From: an uncultured Bacteroidia bacterium
Lineage (GTDB): Bacteria > Bacteroidota > Bacteroidia > Bacteroidales > UBA932
NCBI GenBank assembly: GCA_902781705.1
Contig: CACZKE010000001.1
Span: 62,001-126,000, forward strand
DNA: 64,000 bases
Direction: 5' to 3'
Below, piece after piece: positions 43,701 through 52,097 of the stretch. The notes beneath the pieces were generated by a model, which saw nothing but the letters and a program-made list of their open reading frames with translations, was not told where the DNA came from and searched no databases. Every line of letters starts with the position of its first letter. Position 1 is the first letter of the stretch. The position numbers and the translations under genes were made by a program.

Positions 43701-44972
43701 ATGAAAACCAAAGCAGTACGTCTTTACGGAAAGGACGATTTGAGACTGGAGGAGTTTGAGCTTCCCGCCCTGAAGGAAGATGAGATCCTCGCCAGGGTGG
43801 TGAGCGACAGCATCTGCATGTCCTCTTACAAGGCCGTCCATCAGGGAACGGCCCACAAGCGCGTTCCGAACGATGTCGCCGAGAAGCCGACCATCATCGG
43901 TCACGAGTTTGCCGGCGAAATCGTCGAGGTGGGCGCGAAATGGAAGGACGCCTTCAAACCCGGCGACAAGTTCTCCATCCAGCCCGCGATGAACGATCCC
44001 CGCGGCCCGGTGGGCATCTACAGCGCCCCCGGCTATTCGTATCCGAACATCGGCGGTGACGCTACCTATGTGATCATCCCCAGCGAGGTGATGGAAAACG
44101 GGTGTCTGCTGCCGTTCAAGGGAGAGGGTTTCTACCCGGCGTCCCTCAGCGAGCCGCTGTCCTGCGTCATCGGCGCCATGCATGCCAATTACCACGCGAA
44201 ACCGGGCTCCTACGTACACCAGATGGAGATCCGGGACGGCGGAAAGATGGCGCTCCTCGCGAGCGTCGGGCCCATGGGCCTGGCCGCCATCAACTATGTG
44301 CTGCACCGGGAGGACCGGAAGCCGTCGCTGCTGGTGGTCACGGACATCGACCAGGCCCGCCTGGACCGCGCTGCATCGCTGTACACGGTGGAGTTTGCCG
44401 CATCCCGTGGCATCGAACTCCATTATGTCAATACCCGGGTGGAGGATCCCGTCACTCTCTTGATGGACCTCTCCGGCGGCAAGGGTTATGACGATGTTTT
44501 CTGCTTCGCCCCGGTTCCCGCCGTGGTGGAGCAGGCCGACGACATCCTCGCCTTCGACGGCTGTCTGAACTTCTTCGCCGGCCCGTCCAAGGCCCCCTTC
44601 AAGGCCCCGTTCAATTTCTACAACGTCCATTACAACTCCACGCATGTGGTAGGCACCTCCGGCGGCAACACCGACGACATGAAGGAAGCCCTTCACTACA
44701 TGGGCAAGGGCATGGACCCGGCCGGTCTCGTGACGCACATCGGCGGCCTCGGCGCCGTCATCGACACGACCATGAACCTTCCGACCATTCCCGGCGGCAA
44801 GAAGCTGATATACACGCATATCGACCTCCCGCTCACCGCCATTGCCGATTTCGGCCAGTCCGAGAACCCGGTGCTTCGGGAACTCGACCGCATCTGCCAG
44901 GCCCATAACGGCCTCTGGAACGTCGAGGCCGAAACCTACCTCCTTGCCCATGCGGCAGAACTGTCATTCTGA
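43701..44972 (+). CDS. Zinc-type medium-chain dehydrogenase, SorE (sorbose-1-phosphate reductase)-like
   Basis: 423 residues. The opening TKAVRLYGKDDLRLEEFELP, CMSSYKAVHQG, IIGHEFAGEI and LSEPLSCVIGAMHANYH matches the long MDR subgroup that includes L-sorbose-1-phosphate reductase; nucleotide motif near 190 (ASVGPMGLAAINYVL). Catalytic Zn ligands are probably the Cys in SICMSS, the His in GHEF and the Glu in SEPLSC. It would reduce or oxidise a sugar or sugar phosphate in the cytoplasm with NAD(P). The last residues (LSF) and its TGA are encoded by a dispersed repeat. Its place in a rhamnose operon suggests a side product such as lactaldehyde or rhamnulose phosphate as substrate; unproven. 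Confidence 0.82.
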   Translation: MKTKAVRLYGKDDLRLEEFELPALKEDEILARVVSDSICMSSYKAVHQGTAHKRVPNDVAEKPTIIGHEFAGEIVEVGAKWKDAFKPGDKFSIQPAMNDPRGPVGIYSAPGYSYPNIGGDATYVIIPSEVMENGCLLPFKGEGFYPASLSEPLSCVIGAMHANYHAKPGSYVHQMEIRDGGKMALLASVGPMGLAAINYVLHREDRKPSLLVVTDIDQARLDRAASLYTVEFAASRGIELHYVNTRVEDPVTLLMDLSGGKGYDDVFCFAPVPAVVEQADDILAFDGCLNFFAGPSKAPFKAPFNFYNVHYNSTHVVGTSGGNTDDMKEALHYMGKGMDPAGLVTHIGGLGAVIDTTMNLPTIPGGKKLIYTHIDLPLTAIADFGQSENPVLRELDRICQAHNGLWNVEAETYLLAHAAELSF

Positions 44973-44990
44973 GCGAAGCGAAAGAATCTA
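44962..44990. repeat. Dispersed palindromic repeat overlapping the dehydrogenase stop
   Basis: Starts TGTCATTCTGAGCGAAGCG and ends GAATCTA; the TGA at 44970-44972 is inside it. It fills the 21-nt gap to the next gene. Confidence 0.85.
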
Positions 44991-44993
44991 GCT

Positions 44994-46298
44994 ATGAAAA
45001 AAATCGATACCAAACTCATGCACCCGGCCGAGCAGATCGCCCTGATCATCGGCCGCATCTATCGCCGGAAGATGACGACCACATCCGGCGGAAACCTGTC
45101 CATCATGGACGACAACGGAGATATGTGGATCACCCCGGCCGGCATCGACAAGGGCTCCCTGACCCCGGCCGACATCATGTGCGTCAAGGCCGACGGAACC
45201 ATCGTCGGTCCGCACCGTCCTTCGTCCGAATACCCGTTCCACCGCGCGCTGTACAAGATGCGCCCGAAACTCCGCAGCGTCATCCATGCCCATCCCCCGG
45301 GACTGGTGACCTTCAGCATCGTGCACCAGGTGCCCGATACCAGCATCATTCCGCAGGCCCGCGGCGTGTGCGGCCCCGTCGGCTTCGCCCCGTATGCCCT
45401 TCCGGGCAGCGAACTGCTGGGCGAGAAGATCTCCGAGGAGTTCGCCAAGAATCCGGAGTACAAGGCTGTCATCATGGAGAACCACGGCGTGGTGCTCATG
45501 GGCGATGACATCGCCGATGCCTACCAGCGCCTGGAAACCCTCGAACTCTGCGCCCGGACCATCCTGAATGCCAAGACTTTGGGCAAGCCCGTCTATCTGA
45601 CGGAAGAGCAGATCCTTGCCCATGAAAAAGCCATCCATGTGGATTTCAAGCACTTCATGAACGTGGAGCATCCCTCCGACGAACGGGCCATTCGCACGAA
45701 CATGTGCGAGATCGTCCGCCGCGCCTGCGCCCAGGGACTGATGTGCTCTTCCTACGGCACGGCCTCCGTCCGCTGGAGAGGGGACGATTTCCTCATCACC
45801 CCGTCCGACAAGCAGCGCTGGGACATCGAGCCTGAGGATATTGTCCAGGTACGGGACGGCATGGTCGAGGCAGGCAAGAACGCCAGCCGCTCCGTCGCCC
45901 TGCATTACGAGATCTACCGCCGGAATCCGAAGATCAATTCCATCATCCTCACCCAGACGCCCTACCTGATGGGCTATGCGACAACGGGCGTGAAGTTCGA
46001 TGTCCGGACCATCCCGGAGAGCTGGATCTTCCTCCAGGACGTGCCGCAGTATCCCTTCGGCAGCCAGTACCATGACATCGAGAAAATGGCCGAGGGTTTC
46101 AAGAAACTCCCTTGCGCCCTCCTCTCCAACGATTCCGTCATCGTGACGGGCGACAAACTCATCAACACCTTCGACAAACTGGAAGTCGCCGACTTCAGCG
46201 CCCGCTCCCTCATCATGGCCGCTCCCGTGGGCAAACTCAACCCCATCACCGATGCGGAAATAGAGGACTTACGGGTTGCTTTCCATGTAGGCGAGTAG
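44994..46298 (+). CDS. Tandem class II aldolase/adducin protein, second domain degenerate
   Basis: 434 residues made of two aldolase/adducin folds. In the first (1-215) the zinc and acid residues are present: TTSGGNLS at 29-36, Glu79 (SSEYPFH), His98-x-His100 (IHAHPPG) and His164 (MENHGVV). The second (about 225-430) keeps the fold (SSYGTASVRWRGDDFLITPSDK) but the HxH is replaced by ILTQTPY and the NHG by LSNDSVI, so metal binding is lost. One half is probably catalytic, the other structural. It may be the dedicated rhamnulose-1-phosphate or a fuculose-type aldolase. Its 3' end overlaps a convergent gene by 30 nt. Confidence 0.83.
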   Translation: MKKIDTKLMHPAEQIALIIGRIYRRKMTTTSGGNLSIMDDNGDMWITPAGIDKGSLTPADIMCVKADGTIVGPHRPSSEYPFHRALYKMRPKLRSVIHAHPPGLVTFSIVHQVPDTSIIPQARGVCGPVGFAPYALPGSELLGEKISEEFAKNPEYKAVIMENHGVVLMGDDIADAYQRLETLELCARTILNAKTLGKPVYLTEEQILAHEKAIHVDFKHFMNVEHPSDERAIRTNMCEIVRRACAQGLMCSSYGTASVRWRGDDFLITPSDKQRWDIEPEDIVQVRDGMVEAGKNASRSVALHYEIYRRNPKINSIILTQTPYLMGYATTGVKFDVRTIPESWIFLQDVPQYPFGSQYHDIEKMAEGFKKLPCALLSNDSVIVTGDKLINTFDKLEVADFSARSLIMAAPVGKLNPITDAEIEDLRVAFHVGE

Positions 46299-46832
46299 TG
46301 CCGGTGCAATGAACTTTTTTACCTCGGGAAAGGTCGGCAGATGTTTCCCGGGGTATTCTTTTGCGCGTCCGGGATACAGGGAGGCGAATTCCTCCCCGCA
46401 CTGGACCAGCTCGTCCTGGTCAGCGAAAAGGCCCAGGAGGGTCTCCGGATCCGGTTCGACGAAGCCTTCCAGGGCTTCATAGCGGTCACAGAGCGCAGGC
46501 GTAATTTCAAAAGCAGTCGTCCCGTCTTTCCGGGGGGACAGGTACGGAACCGGGCCCACCTTCGTACGCATGAGCCGCGATACATGGAGGTCCGGGTTGA
46601 TGAGCGCGCGGCGGATGCCCTGGAGCCGGTGCACCAGGAAACCGCCCCAGGAAAGTCCCACGACGAGGTCGGGACGCTCCGTTTCGCACAGGCGCCGCAG
46701 AAGCTCCAAGGCCTCAGAGGGGTCGATGGGAAGATCCGGCGCCACGACTTCCGCCCGGAGCGTCATGCGCAGCATGTCGGCGAGCTTGTAGGCCCCGGAG
46801 GAGGCCAGGCCGTGGGCAAAGAGGATCTTCAT
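46269..46832 (-). CDS. YqiA-like alpha/beta-hydrolase
   Basis: 187 residues. FAHGLASSG at 5-13 is the oxyanion strand and GLSWGG the nucleophile elbow with Ser61; a short lid and a late His (GKHLPTF) complete a small esterase fold like the UPF0227/YqiA group. No signal peptide. It is the last gene of a five-gene operon; its ATG overlaps the porin stop by 4 nt, and its end overlaps the convergent aldolase gene by 30 nt. The substrate is unknown. Confidence 0.8.
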   Translation of the reverse strand: MKILFAHGLASSGAYKLADMLRMTLRAEVVAPDLPIDPSEALELLRRLCETERPDLVVGLSWGGFLVHRLQGIRRALINPDLHVSRLMRTKVGPVPYLSPRKDGTTAFEITPALCDRYEALEGFVEPDPETLLGLFADQDELVQCGEEFASLYPGRAKEYPGKHLPTFPEVKKFIAPALLAYMESNP

Positions 46833-47824
46833 CGCTTGTAGATGTTGAACCGCCAGGTGATGCCCACGTCGAAGTTGTTCACCCGGTCGTGGTTGTCGCG
46901 GAAATAGACGGCGTGCAGCCGCAGCCGGTCGTCGCCGAGCGGGAAGTATTCCACCCCGGCACCGCCGTAGAGGAAATCGTGCCCGGCGGGAAGGACGAGG
47001 TCGTAGGAGATGCCGTTCTCATCGACATTCTCCGCTGCGTTCTTTTCATATCCGAACTTCGTACACAGGTTCCATTTCCCGACCGTCCAGATGGCCTTGA
47101 CGATGGCGGTCCAGTCCGTCAGGAAGAAGCGGGGCTGCTTGAAGGCGGCCCGGTTCAGCAGGTCCACGTCCACGACGAGGTCTCCGAAGAAAAACTTGTT
47201 GCCCAGCACGATCCAGTTCATCTTCCGGTGGAGTTCGTCCTCCACGTAATTGTAACTCCAGGTGGTTTTCCAGATGGGGCCGATGTGCCCGCTCCAGTAC
47301 AGGTTGTAGGAATACGCATCCTGCGTACCCGGCGAGATGGGGGAGGGACAGAATTCGAAGGAAATGTCCTGACCCGGCGCGGGCGAGTAGGTCGCCGTGG
47401 CCCCGAAGGCATAATACTGGTAGAGCCGGCTGCTGAAAGCGCCGTAGTAATAGACATCGATCGGGGGAGAGTCGATCTCGTATCCGCCGATGAGGATGGC
47501 CTGCTTGCCCGCCGTGAAGGACCACTTGGGGGATGCCTGCCACTTGAGCCAGAGGAAGTCCGTGGCCCTGAAAGGATTCTTCTCGTCGATTTCCTTGTTC
47601 AGCCGCTGCCGGACGCGGAAGGTGAGATTGTCCGCAAGCTGTCCCTTGATGTGGAGGTTCAGGTAGTCCCCCTGGAAATGGGAGTCATAGACGCCGTCCG
47701 TCGTCTGCTGGTGGAAAGTCGCGCGCGTGTCGATGGAAACCTCGTCCACGTGCGTCTGTGCGTGAAGAAGTGCTCCTGTGAACAGAAACGCAATGAAAGC
47801 CAGAAGTTTAGGTTGCATAGGCAT
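46829..47824 (-). CDS. Outer-membrane porin (OprO/P-like beta-barrel)
   Basis: 331 residues with signal peptide (LLAFIAFLFTGALLHAQ) and regular amphipathic strands through to the C-terminal FNIYKR. Segments such as FLWLKWQASPKWSFTAGKQ and GGYEIDSPPIDVYYYG resemble Bacteroidota phosphate-selective-porin-like proteins. The first ATG (47824) overlaps the serB TAA (TAATG); a second Met two codons later is also possible. It probably forms a small channel in the outer membrane. Confidence 0.8.
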   Translation of the reverse strand: MPMQPKLLAFIAFLFTGALLHAQTHVDEVSIDTRATFHQQTTDGVYDSHFQGDYLNLHIKGQLADNLTFRVRQRLNKEIDEKNPFRATDFLWLKWQASPKWSFTAGKQAILIGGYEIDSPPIDVYYYGAFSSRLYQYYAFGATATYSPAPGQDISFEFCPSPISPGTQDAYSYNLYWSGHIGPIWKTTWSYNYVEDELHRKMNWIVLGNKFFFGDLVVDVDLLNRAAFKQPRFFLTDWTAIVKAIWTVGKWNLCTKFGYEKNAAENVDENGISYDLVLPAGHDFLYGGAGVEYFPLGDDRLRLHAVYFRDNHDRVNNFDVGITWRFNIYKR

Positions 47825-49053
47825 TACATCTTTCCCTGCTCTCCCAGGTTGCTGTCCTTGAATCCCAGGAAATACAGCACACCGTCCAGGCCGATGGTGT
47901 TGATGCTCTGGCGGGCACTCTTGACCACCCGCGGTTTCGCGTGAAAAGCGATTCCCAGGCCGGCTTCCGAGAGCATAGGCAGGTCGTTCGCCCCGTCGCC
48001 TACGGCGATCGTCTGGGCGAGGTTCACCTTTTCCGTCTGGGCGATGAGTTTCAGAAGGTCCGCCTTCCTCCTTCCGTCCACGATCTCTCCGAGATAGCGG
48101 CCGGTGAGTTTCCCGTCCTCGCCGATTTCGAGTTCGTTGGCATAGACATAATCCACACCGAAACGCCGGCGGAGGTACTCCCCGAAGAAGGTGAAACCGC
48201 CGCTGAGGATGGCGATCTTGTAGCCGTAGGTCTTGAGGACGGACATCAGCCGGTCGGCGCCTTCGGTGATGGGAAGGTGTTCGGCGATATCCTGCATCAC
48301 GCTCACGTCCAGCCCCTTAAGCAGGGCGACGCGGCGGGTGAAACTTTCCCGGAAATCAATTTCCCCGCGCATGGCGGACTCGGTGATGGCGCGGACCTCG
48401 GCCCCGACGCCATTGCGCTCGGCCAGTTCGTCGATGCACTCGGTCTGGATGAGGGTGGAGTCCATGTCGAAGCAGATCAGGCGCCGCATCCTCCGGTACA
48501 TGTCGTCCCGCTGGAGGGAGAAGTCCATGCCCATTTCCGTGGACAGGTGCATCAGGTCTTGCTGCATCGCCCGCTTGTCCACCGGCGTGCCCCGGAGGGA
48601 AAACTCGATGCAGGAACGGGTGTTCCGCTCGGGATGTGCGATGGAGAGACGGCCGGTCAGGCGTTTGATGGAGTCGATGTCCAGTCCCTGGTCCGCTACA
48701 ATCCTGGCAGCCGCCTCGATCTGCGCGGCGGACAGGCTGCGACCAAGGACCGTGAGGATGTAGCGCTTCCGCCCCTGGCGTCCGGCCCAGTCCTCGTACT
48801 CGTCGTCCGGGACCGGCTCGAAGCCGATCTGGACGCCCAGTTCCGTGGCCTTGAAAAGGAGTTCCTTCATTACCTGGCCGGAATGCTCCTCGTCCATCCG
48901 GATCAGAAGGCCGAGGGACAGGGTGGAGTGGATGTCGGCCTGGCCGATATCCAGAACTTGCGCGTCATACCGGGCCAGGATGCCGGTGAAGGCGGCGGTG
49001 AGTCCGATCCGGTCTTTGCCGGTGATGCGGACAAGGATCTGCTCGAAACCCAT
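47824..49053 (-). CDS. serB: Phosphoserine phosphatase with N-terminal ACT domains
   Basis: 409 residues from the ATG at 49053, which overlaps the stop of the previous gene (TAATG); a longer frame upstream is shadow. Two ACT-like regions at about 1-170 (FEQILVRITGKDRIGLTAAFTGILARY) precede the HAD phosphatase: FDMDSTLIQTECIDELA near 195, then AILSGGFTFFGE and AVGDGANDLPML. It makes L-serine from phosphoserine in the cytoplasm; ACT domains suggest feedback by serine. Confidence 0.95.
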   Translation of the reverse strand: MGFEQILVRITGKDRIGLTAAFTGILARYDAQVLDIGQADIHSTLSLGLLIRMDEEHSGQVMKELLFKATELGVQIGFEPVPDDEYEDWAGRQGRKRYILTVLGRSLSAAQIEAAARIVADQGLDIDSIKRLTGRLSIAHPERNTRSCIEFSLRGTPVDKRAMQQDLMHLSTEMGMDFSLQRDDMYRRMRRLICFDMDSTLIQTECIDELAERNGVGAEVRAITESAMRGEIDFRESFTRRVALLKGLDVSVMQDIAEHLPITEGADRLMSVLKTYGYKIAILSGGFTFFGEYLRRRFGVDYVYANELEIGEDGKLTGRYLGEIVDGRRKADLLKLIAQTEKVNLAQTIAVGDGANDLPMLSEAGLGIAFHAKPRVVKSARQSINTIGLDGVLYFLGFKDSNLGEQGKM

Positions 49054-49805
49054 TACTTGGCGGAACTCACAGGTGCGTCGATGAAATGGAGGTAGCCCCA
49101 GCGGGCGGGCAGGTGCATGTTCACCTCGCCGGTGGGATTCCAGACCCAGTTCTCCTCCGGACCTTCCTTCTTGAGCCATTCCACGCGGGAGAAGTTGATC
49201 CGCCAGGTCTTGAGTTTCGCCGGGGAATCGAAACCGATGGTCAGGGAATCGAAGGGAATGGCCCATTCCACGGTCCAGCCCTTGTCGGTCTTCCGGGCGT
49301 TGTTGATCTTTCCGTCCACATGGACCTTCAGCCGGACGTACTTGCAGTCCCAGGGCATGAAGAAGTTGCCGCCCTCATTGTACGGCTTGTCCATGATCAG
49401 GTCCATCAGGGTGCCGTAGGCGTTGCACTCGAACTCGAAGTAGAACTTCCCGTCCCCGTCCGGGTCGATGAAGACCTCGAAGTCGTTGTCCCGGTAGATG
49501 ATGGCGTCGCGCTCCTTGAGGGAGGCCGTGACCTCGTCCTCCTCGATGATGCCGGCGATGTACAGGCACTGGTCGTCCCAGACCATCTTCATGTGCGTCT
49601 GCTTGGTCGGAGCGGGCTTGAAATCCACGCCGCGGATGTCCACGAAGGGTTCCGACAGGGGTGCCGCCTGCCAGGAGGCCTCATTGAGTTTGCCATCGAC
49701 CTTGATCTTGTCGATGGTCCGGTAGCAGTCGTAGGAACGGTGTCCCTGGGCCGCGGCGGTGAGGGTGGCGGCGAGCAGGGCGGTAAGAGTCAGTATCTTG
49801 CGCAT
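49053..49805 (-). CDS. Secreted CBM9-like carbohydrate-binding family protein
   Basis: 250 residues with signal peptide (LTLTALLAATLTAAAQ). The body matches the CBM9-like fold of the DUF1083 group: IDGKLNEASWQAAP, DQCLYIAGIIEEDEV, DNDFEVFIDPDGDGKFYFEFECNAYGT and WTVEWAIPFDSL. Such proteins occur in glycan-using Bacteroidota but their ligand is mostly unknown. It is coupled by TAATG overlaps to trkA upstream and serB downstream, strange company for a binding protein. Confidence 0.82.
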   Translation of the reverse strand: MRKILTLTALLAATLTAAAQGHRSYDCYRTIDKIKVDGKLNEASWQAAPLSEPFVDIRGVDFKPAPTKQTHMKMVWDDQCLYIAGIIEEDEVTASLKERDAIIYRDNDFEVFIDPDGDGKFYFEFECNAYGTLMDLIMDKPYNEGGNFFMPWDCKYVRLKVHVDGKINNARKTDKGWTVEWAIPFDSLTIGFDSPAKLKTWRINFSRVEWLKKEGPEENWVWNPTGEVNMHLPARWGYLHFIDAPVSSAK

Positions 49806-51172
49806 TATTTGAAGAATTTATCCACTTCCTTGACGGTGTCCGGGAGCGCGAAAACGGCCACGCGGTCGTAGGGCTCGATCCGGGTGTCTCCCACGGCGAT
49901 GAACGCGTCGCTGCCGCGGATGACGCCGCCGATGATGGCGTTGCGGGGGAACTCGATATCCTTGAGGGCGGCCCGGGTGATCCGGGAATCCGGGGCGGCG
50001 GTGTATTCCAGCACTTCCGCGTCCGTCCCGCTCATGTAGCGGACGAAACGGACCTTGTCGGAGAGGGTGAACTTGAAGATGCGTCCCGCCGTGATGAGTT
50101 TCTTGTTGATGACCGCATCCACACCCATGTCTTCCGCAAGGCGCACATATTCAAGGTTTTCCACCTGGGCGACGGTGCGGGCGACACCGAACTTCTTCGC
50201 CACGACGCAGGCGAGGATGTTCGCCTCGTCGTTGCCGGTGACGGCGACCACGGCGTCATAGTCCCGGATGCCTTCCTCCACGAGGAAGTCGGAGTTGCGG
50301 CCGTCGCCGTTGGCCACGATGACCTCGGAGGGGAGCCGCTCGGAGAGTTCCCGGCAGCGGTTCGGGTCGATTTCGATGATTTTCACGGCCTTGAGCTGGT
50401 GCCTCACGAGCTGGGCGGAGACCATCTCCGCGATTTCGCTGCCGCCGAGGATCATGACGCTGTCCACCTCCACGTTGTCCTTGCCGATGAACTTCATGAT
50501 GGCCGGAATACCTTCGCGCTTGGCTATGATGTACAGGTGGTCGTTGTAGTTGAACTTGGTGTCGCGCTTGGGGATGAGGGTTTCGCCCTTCCGGGCGATG
50601 GCGATGATGCGGAACTGGACTTCCCGGGAGGCCGCCGTCATCGCGGCCGTGAATTCGGCGACGCTCATGTCCAGGACGGGGGAGTCGTCCTCCAGGCGGA
50701 ACACCACCATCTGGAGCTTGCCGCGGGCGAAGTCCATGGAGTCGGTCGTCGCGGTATGCTTGAGCATGTCGATGATCTCGTCGCTGGCGATCTTCTCCGG
50801 ATAGAAGAGCATGTCGATGCCCATGTCCTTGAACATGAGCTTGTTCTCGGGAACGAGGTAGGCCTCGTCATCCACGCGGGCGATGACCCTTTTCGTTCCC
50901 AGCTTCTTCGCCAGCAGGGCGCTGACGATGTTCACGGTCTGGGTGGTTAGGGGATTCACGGCGATGAAGAGGTCCGCCTTCGCGCACCCGGCGTCCCGGA
51001 GGACCTTGATGGACGAAGGGTCGCCGAGGACGGTGACCACATCGGCCACGGTCGTGAGCTGCCGCAGGCGCGCCTCGCTGTCGTCGATGACGGTGATGTC
51101 GCTGCCTTCGTGGCTGAGCATCTTGGCCAGGTGGGAGCCCACCTGCCCGGCCCCTTCGATGATGATCTTCAT
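49805..51172 (-). CDS. trkA: Trk potassium uptake regulatory subunit
   Basis: 455 residues from the ATG at 51172 (MKIIIEGAGQVGSHLAKML); the frame runs on upstream through the promoter and the M48 gene but carries no homology. Two RCK_N/RCK_C pairs: GAGQVGSHL near 7 and ILGGSEIAEMV near 235 bind NAD/NADH. TrkA sits on the cytoplasmic face of TrkH and gates K+ uptake; no trkH lies in the window. It heads a coupled operon. Confidence 0.95.
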   Translation of the reverse strand: MKIIIEGAGQVGSHLAKMLSHEGSDITVIDDSEARLRQLTTVADVVTVLGDPSSIKVLRDAGCAKADLFIAVNPLTTQTVNIVSALLAKKLGTKRVIARVDDEAYLVPENKLMFKDMGIDMLFYPEKIASDEIIDMLKHTATTDSMDFARGKLQMVVFRLEDDSPVLDMSVAEFTAAMTAASREVQFRIIAIARKGETLIPKRDTKFNYNDHLYIIAKREGIPAIMKFIGKDNVEVDSVMILGGSEIAEMVSAQLVRHQLKAVKIIEIDPNRCRELSERLPSEVIVANGDGRNSDFLVEEGIRDYDAVVAVTGNDEANILACVVAKKFGVARTVAQVENLEYVRLAEDMGVDAVINKKLITAGRIFKFTLSDKVRFVRYMSGTDAEVLEYTAAPDSRITRAALKDIEFPRNAIIGGVIRGSDAFIAVGDTRIEPYDRVAVFALPDTVKEVDKFFK

Positions 51173-51194
51173 ACGCTTTGGTCTATAATATCTA

Positions 51195-51202
51195 CAAATA
51201 TA
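51195..51202 (-). promoter_or_regulatory. -7 element of the trkA operon (TATATTTG)
   Basis: TAnnTTTG on the minus strand, 22 nt before the trkA ATG, in the 63-nt divergent gap. Confidence 0.6.
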
Positions 51203-51223
51203 ATCATTTTTGGAAAGAATTCT

Positions 51224-51231
51224 TATATTTG
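51224..51231 (+). promoter_or_regulatory. -7 element four nt before the M48 ATG (TATATTTG)
   Basis: TATATTTG followed by CAGT and the ATG at 51236, so transcription would start at or within the start codon; identical in layout to the GH78 gene at 31172. Confidence 0.6.
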
Positions 51232-51235
51232 CAGT

Positions 51236-52021
51236 ATGATGAAACGATTCCTCGCCTTCGCAGCCGGCGCGCTCATGCTCGTCTCCTGCTCCGAAACCTT
51301 CAATGCGCAGCGCGCCCTCCAGGGCGGCCTCATCGCCGCGCAGGCCCTGTCCATCACCGACGAGCAGGTCCAGGCCTATGTCCACCAGTACATCACCCAG
51401 CTCGACGCCCAGAGCAAAGTGCTCCCCGAGAGCAACGCCTACACGAAGCGTCTGCGGAACCTGACGAAAGGGCTGACTTCCGTGGATGGTGTTCCGCTGA
51501 ACTTTAAAGTTTACCAGGAGGACCAGGTGAACGCCTTCGCCTGCGCCGACGGCAGCGTCCGCGTCTATACCGGCATCATGGACGTGATGACGGACAACGA
51601 ACTGCTGGGCGTGATCGGCCACGAGATCGGCCATGTCGCCATGAAGCACACGAAGAAGGAAATGCGCACCTCGCTCCTGACCAGCGCCGCCCTCGAAGGC
51701 CTTGCCTCCACGAGCCAGACGGCCGCCGTCCTCACGGACTCCCAACTCGGCGCCATCGGCAACGCCGTCATGAACGCCCAGTACTCCAAGAAGCAGGAGA
51801 GCCAGGCCGACGACTACGGCTACGAGTTCCTCAAGGCCTGCGGCAAGAACCCCTGGGGCATGGCCATGTCCTTCGAGAAACTCCAGGCCGTCGCCAACGG
51901 CTCCGGCGCCCGTGCCACGGCCGTCCAGAAACTCTTCTCCTCCCACCCCGACACCGAAACCCGCATCAAAAGAATGGCCACCCGCGCCACCCAGGAAGGC
52001 TACAAGCGGCCCTCCAAATAG
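51236..52021 (+). CDS. M48-family zinc metalloprotease, lipoprotein
   Basis: 261 residues from ATG 51236 (MMKRFLAFAAGALMLVSC, lipobox Cys18). The zinc site is HEIGH (His129, Glu130, His133) and the third ligand Glu lies in QESQADDYGYEFL. The protein is like LoiP/YcaL outer-membrane lipoprotein proteases, which degrade misfolded envelope proteins. The promoter overlaps the start region so the message is probably leaderless. It stands alone, divergent from trkA and followed by a hairpin. Confidence 0.9.
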   Translation: MMKRFLAFAAGALMLVSCSETFNAQRALQGGLIAAQALSITDEQVQAYVHQYITQLDAQSKVLPESNAYTKRLRNLTKGLTSVDGVPLNFKVYQEDQVNAFACADGSVRVYTGIMDVMTDNELLGVIGHEIGHVAMKHTKKEMRTSLLTSAALEGLASTSQTAAVLTDSQLGAIGNAVMNAQYSKKQESQADDYGYEFLKACGKNPWGMAMSFEKLQAVANGSGARATAVQKLFSSHPDTETRIKRMATRATQEGYKRPSK

Positions 52022-52034
52022 CCTTTCCGGCCCC

Positions 52035-52088
52035 GGCATCGGCATCGTCACTGGCATCGGCACCGGCACCAACACCAGCACCAGCATC
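52035..52088. repeat. Nine-unit degenerate hexamer tract (GGCATC/GGCACC)
   Basis: Nine consecutive hexamers, ggcatc x2, gtcact, ggcatc, ggcacc x2, aacacc, agcacc, agcatc, directly after the M48 stop. Confidence 0.85.
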
Positions 52089-52097
52089 TCGCCGGGA

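Noticed and set aside
46829-47824. Porin as a rhamnose-specific outer membrane channel
   Set aside because: It belongs to the oppositely oriented trkA operon and no specificity feature can be read.
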